Origin: an uncultured Pseudomonas sp.
Lineage (GTDB): Bacteria; Pseudomonadota; Gammaproteobacteria; Pseudomonadales; Pseudomonadaceae
Direction of reading: 5' to 3'
Length of the DNA stretch: 10,711 bases
NCBI RefSeq assembly: GCF_946885885.1
Contig: NZ_CAMPHN010000146.1
Location: forward strand, 1 to 10,711
Shown: positions 1 to 6,731 of the stretch, piece after piece
How the letters are laid out: every line of letters begins with the position of its first letter
Numbering within the stretch: the stretch's first letter is position 1
Position numbers and translations under genes: made by a program
The notes under the pieces: model-generated
What the model saw: the letters and a program-made list of their open reading frames with translations, nothing else
Told to the model about the DNA's origin: nothing
Database searches by the model: none

Positions 1-260
1 GGATGTTCGCCAAGTGGAAACTGCGCTTCCTCGAAGACCCGAAAAAAGTGTTCGGCGACGACGAGCACGTCGACACCGTCGCCAACCCAAGCCTGGCGAC
101 CAAAGCCCCCGAAGCCTTCGCATTCCTGGAGAACTTCTCCTGGCGCGGCGAAGAAGTCGGCGCGGTGATGCTCGCCATCAGCGAAGGCGCCAAACCGGAC
201 CAGGCCGCCAAGGACTGGATCGCGAAAAACCCGGAACGCGTTGCCGGTTGGTTGAAGTGA
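1..260 (+). CDS. Glycine betaine/choline/carnitine ABC transporter, periplasmic substrate-binding protein (C-terminal part)
   Basis: The gene enters from the left edge and only its last 85 or so codons are present. The two leading bases (gg) would complete a Trp codon, so the ATG at 3 is internal rather than the start. The visible part reads FAKWKLRFLEDPKKVFG, then KAPEAFAFLENFSW, then EGAKPDQAAKDWIAKNP and a final GWLK. This is the typical C-terminal lobe of the ProX/OpuAC family that binds quaternary ammonium compounds in the periplasm and hands them to an ABC permease. Pseudomonas members include the CbcX and CaiX binding proteins; the ligand cannot be decided without the N-terminal lobe and its aromatic cage. 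A terminator follows 25 bases after the stop, so this is probably the last gene of its transcript. Confidence 0.88.
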   Translation, partial: MFAKWKLRFLEDPKKVFGDDEHVDTVANPSLATKAPEAFAFLENFSWRGEEVGAVMLAISEGAKPDQAAKDWIAKNPERVAGWLK

Positions 261-285
261 CCGCCAAGTAATACAGCTACGACAG

Positions 286-307
286 AGCGGGCTTCGGCCC
301 GCTTTTT
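286..307 (+). terminator. Rho-independent terminator of the binding-protein gene
   Basis: A perfect 7-bp stem (AGCGGGC / GCCCGCT) closes on a TTCG tetraloop and is followed directly by five T residues. It lies 25 bases after the stop codon at 260. It separates the transporter gene from the AT-rich island that follows. Confidence 0.92.
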
Positions 308-437
308 CGTGGGCGGTTTTTAGTTTGATGATGGTTTTTTTAGACTAACAGTGTAAGTTGATTGCCTGCTGAACACGTATGCCTTGATTAATTGCCAAGA
401 TCATCCAGCCACAACTAGACAAGAAAGGAGAAACAGC

Positions 438-1058
438 ATGTCTACAATAAATCTCGGAATCGTCTATGAGCCTTACCCACTAGAGCTTTCTGAACTAAGC
501 TCATCAATTATTGATTTAACTGGCACTCCTCCAGAAAAGGAGCGCGTAATAGCATACGACGGCCCTAATGAAATTGTTCAACTGCTAGTAGATGCAGCCA
601 ACTGGAAGCATGCCCTTAGCTTTATAGCCGTTGTATTGGGCGGGAAATTCGCTGCGAGCTTCGCCACTGAACTCGGCAAACAAGCCGCAGCCGAAGTATG
701 GAGAGAGAAGAGAAATTATTACGATGCAATAAAGTCAAATACCATCGCCCCATTTCAACGCATAATCAAATCCATCCAAGCACTACGTGCCAAAAATCAA
801 ACCGTAACAATAGCAGTAAAAATTCCTGGCACCCCGAGAAACGCCGGACTCGTTCTTACTTCAAATGATCAGACAGAAATAGCATGGCAAATTGCCAACG
901 TAATACGTTATGCAGAAGAAATTGAACGTACTGTGAAAAAGTTACTTGAGGAAAATCCTCACTTATTGGACAGCGGACAGAATGCAGATATGAGCTTCGC
1001 CATTGATGTTCTAGAAAATGGCGACGTACGTATCCTTGGTATCACATTAACCAAGTAA
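438..1058 (+). CDS. Orphan hypothetical protein in an AT-rich island
   Basis: This encodes 206 residues that I do not recognise. The ATG at 438 is chosen because AAGGAG (425-430) lies 7 bases upstream; an in-frame codon at 384 has no such site. The protein starts with a polar stretch. It has a hydrophobic, glycine-containing segment at about residues 56-80 (WKHALSFIAVVLGG, then KFAASFATELG), which could be one membrane helix or a buried amphipathic helix. A basic, helical region follows (about 88-118), then an acidic helix containing EEIERTVKKLLEE, and a short beta-rich end (AIDVLENGDVRILGITLTK). There is no signal peptide and no cysteine. Base composition is near 40% GC and codons such as ATA, TTA, CTA and AGA are common, unlike the neighbours. 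It stands alone on its transcript, bounded by a terminator upstream and a stem-loop downstream. This pattern fits a horizontally acquired cargo gene, for example for defence or effector/immunity, but nothing in the sequence proves a role. Confidence 0.8.
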   Translation: MSTINLGIVYEPYPLELSELSSSIIDLTGTPPEKERVIAYDGPNEIVQLLVDAANWKHALSFIAVVLGGKFAASFATELGKQAAAEVWREKRNYYDAIKSNTIAPFQRIIKSIQALRAKNQTVTIAVKIPGTPRNAGLVLTSNDQTEIAWQIANVIRYAEEIERTVKKLLEENPHLLDSGQNADMSFAIDVLENGDVRILGITLTK

Positions 1059-1089
1059 AGCACCCGAATAAAATAAAATTTATTGTCCG

Positions 1090-1117
1090 CCCCGTTTAAT
1101 CAATAATTAAATCGGGG
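1090..1117. other. Stem-loop at the right edge of the AT-rich island
   Basis: CCCCGTTTAAT (1090-1100) pairs with ATTAAATCGGGG (1106-1117) across the loop CAATA, giving 11 pairs with one bulged A. It lies 32 bases after the orphan gene's stop. There is no T-run on the plus-strand 3' side, so it is not a textbook terminator. It may stabilise the transcript's 3' end or mark the junction of the island. Confidence 0.5.
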
Positions 1118-1190
1118 ATACGTGCGGAGTTGCTGACAGCGTCCAGCCGGACTGACTTTAATATTGCCCCCCATTCGGAAACCTGACGCC

Positions 1191-1820
1191 ATGAGCACCG
1201 CCGACCAGGCGATCTACCGGGCCCGCACCCACTACCGCAAAGCGTGTACCAGCAAAGGCTATCGCCATAGCCTGGAGCTGCTCGACGAGGCCACGCAGCA
1301 GGTGATGGCGACCTGCGATCTGGTGGGGCGGGCGAGTCTGGGCGAGTTGCTATTGCTCGATGAGCGCCAGCAGCCATGGCGCATGCGTCCGAACCGCAAG
1401 CTCATGCCATCACGCTGGATAGTCACGGACCCGCAGCAGCGCATCGCCATGCAGTTCGAGCAGAACATTCTCGGCAAGCTGAGCAACCCGCTGCACAAGG
1501 TCGCGTTCAGTCTGCTGGATGGCGAGGACCAGTTGGTCTATCGCCTGCTCGATCCGCGCAGCGCTATCGCCGATCGACTATTTGGGGTCGGCCCGGACGA
1601 CTGGGCGATCAGCGACGGCGAGCGGCTGCTGGCCAAGCTGATAAGGTTGCCGCAGCCCAAGCGCAAAGCCCGGGGCCTGTTCGACGCACTGAGGTCGCTG
1701 CTGACTGCGGCGGACCCCGCGATTGCCAGCCTCGGCCCCAGGCACCTACTCCCGGCACCCGTGGCGCTCGCCATGCTGCTGCTTTTCCAGGAACTGACCG
1801 ACGCCTCCGCAGGCGCTTGA
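1191..1820 (+). CDS. Conserved hypothetical protein, possibly tubby/LURP-one-like
   Basis: This encodes 209 residues with no signal peptide and no clear membrane helix. The ATG at 1191 is preferred over an in-frame TTG at 1164, because the protein then begins MSTADQAIYRARTHYRKA, a sensible cytoplasmic start; the ribosome binding site is weak. The middle has a run of short strands with the pattern PWRMRPNRKLMPSRWIVTD, then NPLHKVAFSLLDGEDQLVYRL. This loosely resembles the repeated-strand layout of tubby C-terminal/LURP-one (phospholipid-scramblase-like) proteins, but that is a guess about fold, not a motif match. The C-terminus is helical and hydrophobic (PAPVALAMLLLFQELT). GC content and codon use match the chromosome, so it lies outside the AT-rich island. 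It converges on the DUF1203 gene, with 33 bases between the two stops. Confidence 0.75.
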   Translation: MSTADQAIYRARTHYRKACTSKGYRHSLELLDEATQQVMATCDLVGRASLGELLLLDERQQPWRMRPNRKLMPSRWIVTDPQQRIAMQFEQNILGKLSNPLHKVAFSLLDGEDQLVYRLLDPRSAIADRLFGVGPDDWAISDGERLLAKLIRLPQPKRKARGLFDALRSLLTAADPAIASLGPRHLLPAPVALAMLLLFQELTDASAGA

Positions 1821-1853
1821 GCGCTGCGTCTTACCAAGCCCCCAGCGACGCCC

Positions 1854-2318
1854 TTATGCGCGATCGACCCGGCACTGGAAGCAGTTGTATTTCGAACGCA
1901 CATGCACATAGGCGATGCTGGAGTCGCCAAGGATGCTCCGGCAGCTTTGCGCAATATCCTGGCCCGCCACCACATTGCCGGTGTCGTAGCGAATCCAGTC
2001 ATTCTCGTCGTAGCCCCTGACGATTGCCGGGGCGAGATAGTCGAACCAGTACGGCAAAGTGTCGCCCTCGTAGCGCTGGCAGGGTTGTGCATGGAGAAAG
2101 ATCGGCCCCGTTTCCGCATAGGGGTGCAGGCCATCGAAGGGGCGATGCGCCAATACCAGTTTCTCGCTACCGGCGGAGATCAGTTCGAGACAATGCCGAC
2201 AGGGGTTGGCCAAGCCCTCGGCAATTCGCAGCAGGGCCGGCTGACCGTTGGCATCCGGGCCGCCGCGCCAAATGCGCTCGCATTCGTCCGTCGAAATCCC
2301 TTGGATCTTAAGTTTCAT
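1854..2318 (-). CDS. DUF1203 family protein
   Basis: This encodes 154 residues. The ATG at 2318 is chosen because GAGGAGA (2324-2330) lies 5 bases upstream on the minus strand; longer in-frame starts lack this. The sequence has the hallmark order of DUF1203: PCRHCL (residues 39-44), then LAHRPF, YAETGPIFLHAQPC (67-80), RGYD (101-104), and a C-terminal NCFQCRV. Full length for the family is about 150 residues, so it looks intact. Two CxxC pairs, C40/C43 and C146/C149, could bind a metal, but the biochemical role of DUF1203 is unknown to me. The protein is probably cytoplasmic. The upstream gene on the same strand (ExoD-like) ends 143 bases away, so this gene may have its own promoter. Confidence 0.87.
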   Translation of the reverse strand: MKLKIQGISTDECERIWRGGPDANGQPALLRIAEGLANPCRHCLELISAGSEKLVLAHRPFDGLHPYAETGPIFLHAQPCQRYEGDTLPYWFDYLAPAIVRGYDENDWIRYDTGNVVAGQDIAQSCRSILGDSSIAYVHVRSKYNCFQCRVDRA

Positions 2319-2461
2319 TGCGCTCTCCTCATGGCCGAACCGGCTGGTGAGGCGCACTAGAACATTCGCGACCAACGCCTATCTATCCGCTTCTCGCTTT
2401 CAAACTTTCCCGACCCGTGATCACCCCACTTTTGATTCACAGCGATTTGTTCGCGGCCGTC

Positions 2462-3058
2462 CTATAGCACCCCGAGAACGAGCAACCCTCCGGCAACCAG
2501 CGTGATAAGCCCCAACATGATGGTCAGGCCATCTTTGGCCGTGAGGCCCAAACCGAACAGGCAGATGGCGGCGAACGGCACAGTGCTGGCGAATGGCAAC
2601 AGTTCCAGCGGCGGCACCGAGGTGGCCAGGATCAGGCACAGCAGCGCCAGCGCGCGCACGAAGGATGGGCTGGTCGCCCACTGCAAGCGCGGGTGGATGG
2701 CCTTGTCCAGCCAGCGCATCACCGGCCGCACTTTGTTCAATCCCGTTTCCAACTTGTCGCCATTGACCGAGCGACGCGCCAGGAAGCCCGGCATCCAGAA
2801 GTGCTCCCGACCGAACAGCATCTGAATGGCGAATAACGACACGATCAGCGCGAGCAGCGTCGGCACCCCGGGAATGCCGCCGAGCGGGCTGATCTCGATG
2901 ATCGCGGGCACGAACAGAAAGGGCCCGAAACTGCGCTGGCCGATTTGCCGCTGAATATCGCCGATGGACACTTGCCGCTCGCGCTTGCCGAGTTGGATCA
3001 CCCTGTCGATGACCTCTTCCAGACGGCGTTGCTCTTGCTGGCTGTGTTCTATGGTCAT
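2462..3058 (-). CDS. ExoD-family exopolysaccharide-synthesis membrane protein
   Basis: This encodes 198 residues with no signal peptide but several hydrophobic segments. The ATG at 3058 has AGAGG 5 bases upstream; a GTG two codons earlier is less likely. A soluble N-terminus (EEVIDRVIQLGKRERQVSIG) leads into the ExoD core with FGPFLFVPAIIEISPLGG and IPGVPTLLALIV, followed by a basic cytoplasmic stretch (RRSVNGDKLETGL) and three or so C-terminal membrane helices. This order and length match the ExoD family, named from rhizobial exopolysaccharide and alkali-tolerance mutants; the molecular activity is not established. It is transcribed away from the sugar kinase gene, with 186 bases between the two starts. 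Confidence 0.88.
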   Translation of the reverse strand: MTIEHSQQEQRRLEEVIDRVIQLGKRERQVSIGDIQRQIGQRSFGPFLFVPAIIEISPLGGIPGVPTLLALIVSLFAIQMLFGREHFWMPGFLARRSVNGDKLETGLNKVRPVMRWLDKAIHPRLQWATSPSFVRALALLCLILATSVPPLELLPFASTVPFAAICLFGLGLTAKDGLTIMLGLITLVAGGLLVLGVL

Positions 3059-3087
3059 AAACACCTCTTTCCATGGTTCAAGAGCAG

Positions 3088-3142
3088 GGCGATTTCTCGG
3101 TAGGTCGCGGGCGGGGCAAGGAAGTTCAGGCGCGAAATCGCC
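3088..3142. promoter_or_regulatory. Inverted repeat between divergent genes, possible operator
   Basis: GGCGATTTC (3088-3096) and GAAATCGCC (3134-3142) form a perfect 9-bp dyad with 37 bases between the arms. Directly after each arm are shorter complementary pieces: TCGGTA (3097-3102) with TACCGA (3144-3149), and GGTCG (3103-3107) with CGACC (3154-3158). They occur in the same order on both sides, so not all can pair in one hairpin. The position between ExoD and the kinase suits a shared operator, but no regulator gene is nearby. Confidence 0.3.
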
Positions 3143-3244
3143 ATACCGATGAACGACCGCCGCCCAGCGGCGCGCGGCTCAGCGCTGGGAACACCAGCCA
3201 GCGGGCCGGGTCTGGTAAAGAACTCAAGCCAGGAGCAGCTCCCC

Positions 3245-4204
3245 ATGCAACGTGCGACCTTGTTGTCGCTGGGCAGTATCAACGCGGATTTCCAGGTCCG
3301 CACCGAACAGCCGCCGGGCAGCCGGAAAATGCAGTTGGCCAGCGGGTTTCGCAGATTTTCCGGCGGTAAGGCGAGCAATACCGCTTGGCTGGCCGCGCAC
3401 TTCGGTCATCGCAGCCAACTGCTCGGCCGGGTCGGCGACGACGACCTGGCCGAACAGGCGCTCGGGCCGTTGCGCGAGGCTGGCGTGGACATCGCCGCGG
3501 TCGGCCGCGCGCCCGGCCAGCCGACCGGCGTGGCGATGATCATGGTGCCGCCGGATGCGAAGAAATACATAGTGCTGGCCAGCAACGCCAACGATTGTTG
3601 GGATCAGGTCGCCGTCACCGACATGTGCGAGGTCATCGCTCGCGCGTCGATGCCGGCCGGTTTGGTGCTGAACTACGAAATTCCCCCCGAGGTCGCCCGG
3701 CAAGCGCTGGAGGTGGCCAGTGCACGGGGCATGCCGGTGGTGCTCGACCCGTCGTTCCCCGAGCGTGTGGAGCACGATCTGCTCGACGGCTTGCTCGCCA
3801 TCACCCCGAACCTCAGCGAGGCCAGCAGTCTGGTCGGCTTCCGCATCGACTCGCTGGAGCAGGCCGCCCATGCGGCGCGGCGTTTGCGCGAAGCGGGGGT
3901 CGCCATCGTCTGCCTCAAGCTCGACGACGGCGGTTGCGTGCTCGATTGCGGCCAAGGCGCGCTGCACATTCCCGGCGGCTCGGTCGAACCGGTGGATACC
4001 ACTGGCGCCGGCGACGCTTTCACCGGGATACTGGCGATCGCCCTGCTCGAAGGCCGCGAACCGCCGGAAGCGGCGGCCTGGGCAGTGACCGCGGCGAATA
4101 TCGCGGTGACCGGCTACGGCTCGCAACCCGCCTACCCGCCGCGCGCCCATGTACTCGCCAACGCCGCCAGGCTGCTGCGCAGGGCCAGGTGCCTGGATGG
4201 CTGA
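3245..4204 (+). CDS. PfkB-family sugar kinase, ribokinase-like
   Basis: This encodes 319 residues and is predicted to transfer phosphate from ATP to a sugar in the cytoplasm. The ATG at 3245 is chosen because AGGAG (3231-3235) precedes it and the protein then opens with the ribokinase-type strand LSLGSINADF. Both PfkB signatures are present: SGGKASN (39-45) and DTTGAGDAFTG (251-261), with D257 as the expected catalytic base. The ribose-contacting residues of E. coli ribokinase (Asp16, Gly42/Lys43, Asn46, Glu143, Asp255) have counterparts here: D15, G41/K42, N45, E145 and D257. ITPNLSEA is the usual ribokinase PN-x-x-E motif. These matches favour a ribokinase-like substrate, though an aldohexose or another product of the next enzyme remains possible. 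The stop overlaps the GH65 start by 8 bases, so the pair is likely translationally coupled. Confidence 0.93.
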   Translation: MQRATLLSLGSINADFQVRTEQPPGSRKMQLASGFRRFSGGKASNTAWLAAHFGHRSQLLGRVGDDDLAEQALGPLREAGVDIAAVGRAPGQPTGVAMIMVPPDAKKYIVLASNANDCWDQVAVTDMCEVIARASMPAGLVLNYEIPPEVARQALEVASARGMPVVLDPSFPERVEHDLLDGLLAITPNLSEASSLVGFRIDSLEQAAHAARRLREAGVAIVCLKLDDGGCVLDCGQGALHIPGGSVEPVDTTGAGDAFTGILAIALLEGREPPEAAAWAVTAANIAVTGYGSQPAYPPRAHVLANAARLLRRARCLDG

Positions 4205-6596
4205 CAACCCTGCCCGACAGATCGGCTTCACCCATTTCGACCCCGCGGACGAGCGCCGCCGCGAAGCCTTGCTGGCGTTGGGCAACGGTCGCCTGTGCTG
4301 GCGCGCCAGCGCACCGGAGGCCGCAGCCGCCCCGCAAGCCGAGCGCGACACGCACTACGCCGGACTGTACCGCGCCGGCTGGTACGACGAGGCGCCACGC
4401 CAGGTCAACGGCCAAACGGTCGGCATGGCCACGCTGGTCAGGCTGCCGGACCCATTCGGCCTGAGCATTTCCGTGGATGGCGGCCAGCAGTGGTTCTACC
4501 CGCACCCCACCACGCTACTCGACTACCGGCAATGCCTGGATCTGGAAGGCGGACGGCTGCTGCGCGAGATCCGCTTCGTCCTTGGCGGACATAGCCTGCG
4601 CCTGTGCGAGGAGCGCTTCCTGAGTATGTCGAACCCACATCTGGCGGCCCTTCGCTGGGAGCTGGAAGTGCCGCCCGAGGTTGCCTCGCTACGCGTGCGC
4701 AGCGTGCTCGACGGCGAAGTCGAAAATCGCCTGGTGCTGCGCAACCGGGCCTACGAGGGGCGCCGCCTGCGCCAGGTCGCGATCGAACAGGATAACCAAG
4801 GGCGCGCCACGCTCAGCGCCAGCTTGAACGATCCGGCGCGGTACATGGCGATGGCCGTGGACACCTGTGTCGAAGGCCAACACGGGGTTTGGACGAGTCG
4901 CCTGGTCGGCGCGCGCTTGCTACAGGAGACCGACTGCCACCCGGATAACGACGGCCGGCTGATTCTGGAAAAACGCGTATTAGTGCAGCACGAGCGCGAA
5001 CTGCCGGCGGACCCGGCGGCCGCCCGCCGCCAGGTGGCGCAGTTGCTGCCGGACACCCCGTTCGCGACCCTGGTCGAGCAGCATCGCCGCACCTGGCGCC
5101 GGCTCTGGGCATACCTGCCGTTGCGGTTGTCCGCCCCGGACCTCGAACGCCCCTTGCGCCTGCATGCCTTCCACCTGCTGCAAACCCTGGCACCGAACAG
5201 CCGCGGGCAGGACCTCGGTTTTCCGCCGCGGGGCTGGCAGGAAGGCTATTACGGTCAAGTGTTCTGGGATGAGATTTTCGCCTTTGGGCTGCTCGCCACG
5301 CACCTGCCGACACTGGCGCGCGAACTGCTCGGCTATCGCTATCGGCGCCTCGATGTGGCCCGCGAACGCGCCCGGCGAGCCGGTTTGCGCGGCGCGATGT
5401 TCCCCTGGCGCAGCGCGCGCAACGGCGAGGAGGAGACGCCGCCATTTCAGTGCAATCCGCTGTCCGGCCGCTGGATGCCGGACCACACGCACCTGCAACG
5501 GCATATCGGCGCGACCGTGGCCTTCGATGCCTGGCAGCTGTACCTGGCGACCGGCGACGAGGCACTGCTGGCCGGTCAGGTCGGCGAGCTGATCGTCGAG
5601 GTCGCGCGCTTCTGGGCCAGCATCGCGAGCTACGACGAGGTGCACGGCCGCCATGTGATCCGCGGGGTGATAGGCCCGGACGAGTACCACAATCTCTATC
5701 CGCACGCCGAACATCCTGGGCTGGATAACAATACCTACACCAACCTCATGGCCGCGTGGACCTTGCGCCAGGCACTGGAATTGTTCGAGGTGCTGCCACC
5801 CGCCAGGGCGGCGGCACTCTGCGCCCGCCTGCGCATCGAGCAGGAAGAAATGCAGCACTGGGAGCGTATCAGCCGAACCCTGTACCTGCCGACTCTCGAG
5901 GATGGCGTGCTCAGCCAATTCGAGGGTTTCGAGTGCCTGCAACCGGCACCGGCGGACTGGCTGCACGACGAACAGCCGCGCCTGGATTGGTGGCTGGAGG
6001 CCAGAGGCGACAGCTGCGACCGTTACCAGATCAGCAAGCAGGCGGACGTGCTGATGCTGCTGCACTTGTTTCCGCCCGCACACCTGCACAGCCTGCTGGA
6101 ATGGCTCGGCTATCCCCTCGACGAGCAGGCATTGCGGCGCACCCTCGACTATCACCTGGCGCGCATCAGTCATGAGTCGAGCCTGTCGCGGGTGGTCTGT
6201 GCCGGGGCCCTGGCCCAGTTCGACCCAGCGGCCTCCTGGGGATATTTCCAGCAGAGTCTGCAAGTCGACCTGGATGCACCACCCCGCGGCGGCACCCTCG
6301 AAGGCGTACATCTGGGCGCGATGGCCGGCTCGCTGGACGTTCTGCAGCGTCACTACCTCGGTCTTTGGCTGGCGCGCGACGGTTTGCACGTGCAGCCCAA
6401 GGCGCCGGCGGCGCTCGGTGACGTCGACTGGCAACTGCGCTACCGCGGGGCCAGGTTGCAGGTGCGACTGGAGGGCGAAACGCTGCGCATTGCCGCGGAC
6501 GTCGCCAACGTCAGCCACTGCCTGATCCGGCATAGCGGCGGCCGGGCCTGGCTGCGCCCGGGCGAAACATTGGAACTGTTCTGCCCGCGCGCCTGA
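4197..6596 (+). CDS. Glycoside hydrolase family 65 protein (alpha-glucoside phosphorylase or hydrolase)
   Basis: This encodes 799 residues, the usual length for GH65. It begins inside the end of the kinase gene at ATG 4197. The N-terminal beta-sandwich (about 1-270) precedes an (alpha/alpha)6 barrel. The barrel carries GYYGQVFWDEIFAFGLL, with FWDE at 356-359, and the catalytic-acid motif GPDEYH (493-498), where E496 should be the general acid. KQAD (614-617) and HESSLS (659-664) follow, and a small beta domain ends the protein. GH65 enzymes invert the anomeric centre of trehalose, kojibiose, maltose or related alpha-glucosides, usually using phosphate and releasing beta-glucose 1-phosphate. 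HESSLS sits where known phosphorylases hold phosphate, which favours phosphorolysis, but the substrate cannot be read from sequence. The FWDE form, without the Thr of FWDTE, marks a less-studied GH65 branch. There is no signal peptide, so it should be cytoplasmic. No beta-phosphoglucomutase gene is in view. Confidence 0.92.
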   Translation: MADNPARQIGFTHFDPADERRREALLALGNGRLCWRASAPEAAAAPQAERDTHYAGLYRAGWYDEAPRQVNGQTVGMATLVRLPDPFGLSISVDGGQQWFYPHPTTLLDYRQCLDLEGGRLLREIRFVLGGHSLRLCEERFLSMSNPHLAALRWELEVPPEVASLRVRSVLDGEVENRLVLRNRAYEGRRLRQVAIEQDNQGRATLSASLNDPARYMAMAVDTCVEGQHGVWTSRLVGARLLQETDCHPDNDGRLILEKRVLVQHERELPADPAAARRQVAQLLPDTPFATLVEQHRRTWRRLWAYLPLRLSAPDLERPLRLHAFHLLQTLAPNSRGQDLGFPPRGWQEGYYGQVFWDEIFAFGLLATHLPTLARELLGYRYRRLDVARERARRAGLRGAMFPWRSARNGEEETPPFQCNPLSGRWMPDHTHLQRHIGATVAFDAWQLYLATGDEALLAGQVGELIVEVARFWASIASYDEVHGRHVIRGVIGPDEYHNLYPHAEHPGLDNNTYTNLMAAWTLRQALELFEVLPPARAAALCARLRIEQEEMQHWERISRTLYLPTLEDGVLSQFEGFECLQPAPADWLHDEQPRLDWWLEARGDSCDRYQISKQADVLMLLHLFPPAHLHSLLEWLGYPLDEQALRRTLDYHLARISHESSLSRVVCAGALAQFDPAASWGYFQQSLQVDLDAPPRGGTLEGVHLGAMAGSLDVLQRHYLGLWLARDGLHVQPKAPAALGDVDWQLRYRGARLQVRLEGETLRIAADVANVSHCLIRHSGGRAWLRPGETLELFCPRA

Positions 6597-6625
6597 GCCA
6601 TACGCGTACCCAGCAGTGACACTGC

Positions 6626-6644
6626 CAGGCGGCATCATCGCCTG
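6626..6644. other. Small stem-loop between GH65 and the VKOR-like gene
   Basis: CAGGCG (6626-6631) pairs with CGCCTG (6639-6644) over a 7-base loop, 30 bases after the GH65 stop. No T-run follows, so it is a weak terminator at best. It may process or attenuate read-through into the membrane-protein gene. Confidence 0.35.
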
Positions 6645-6731
6645 AACTTAGTCCGCAACGCCTCGGTCGGTATTCAACAATTACCGCGCGGGCCCGGTAT
6701 TGCTTGCACCAAGCCGCCGGGGGAGCGCTCG

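Noticed and set aside
1090..1117. Stem-loop as attachment site or terminator of the AT-rich island
   Set aside because: There is no T-run, no direct repeat of it at the left edge near 308, and no integrase in view, so neither role can be claimed.
3224..4351. Minus-strand open frame opposite the kinase
   Set aside because: It covers the kinase's PfkB motifs in antisense and shows no family features.
4980..6638. Long open frame (about 550 codons) on the minus strand opposite GH65
   Set aside because: It is the antisense of a well-supported GH65 gene in high-GC DNA. Its translation has no recognisable domain and is rich in R, G, A and Q, as shadow frames are.
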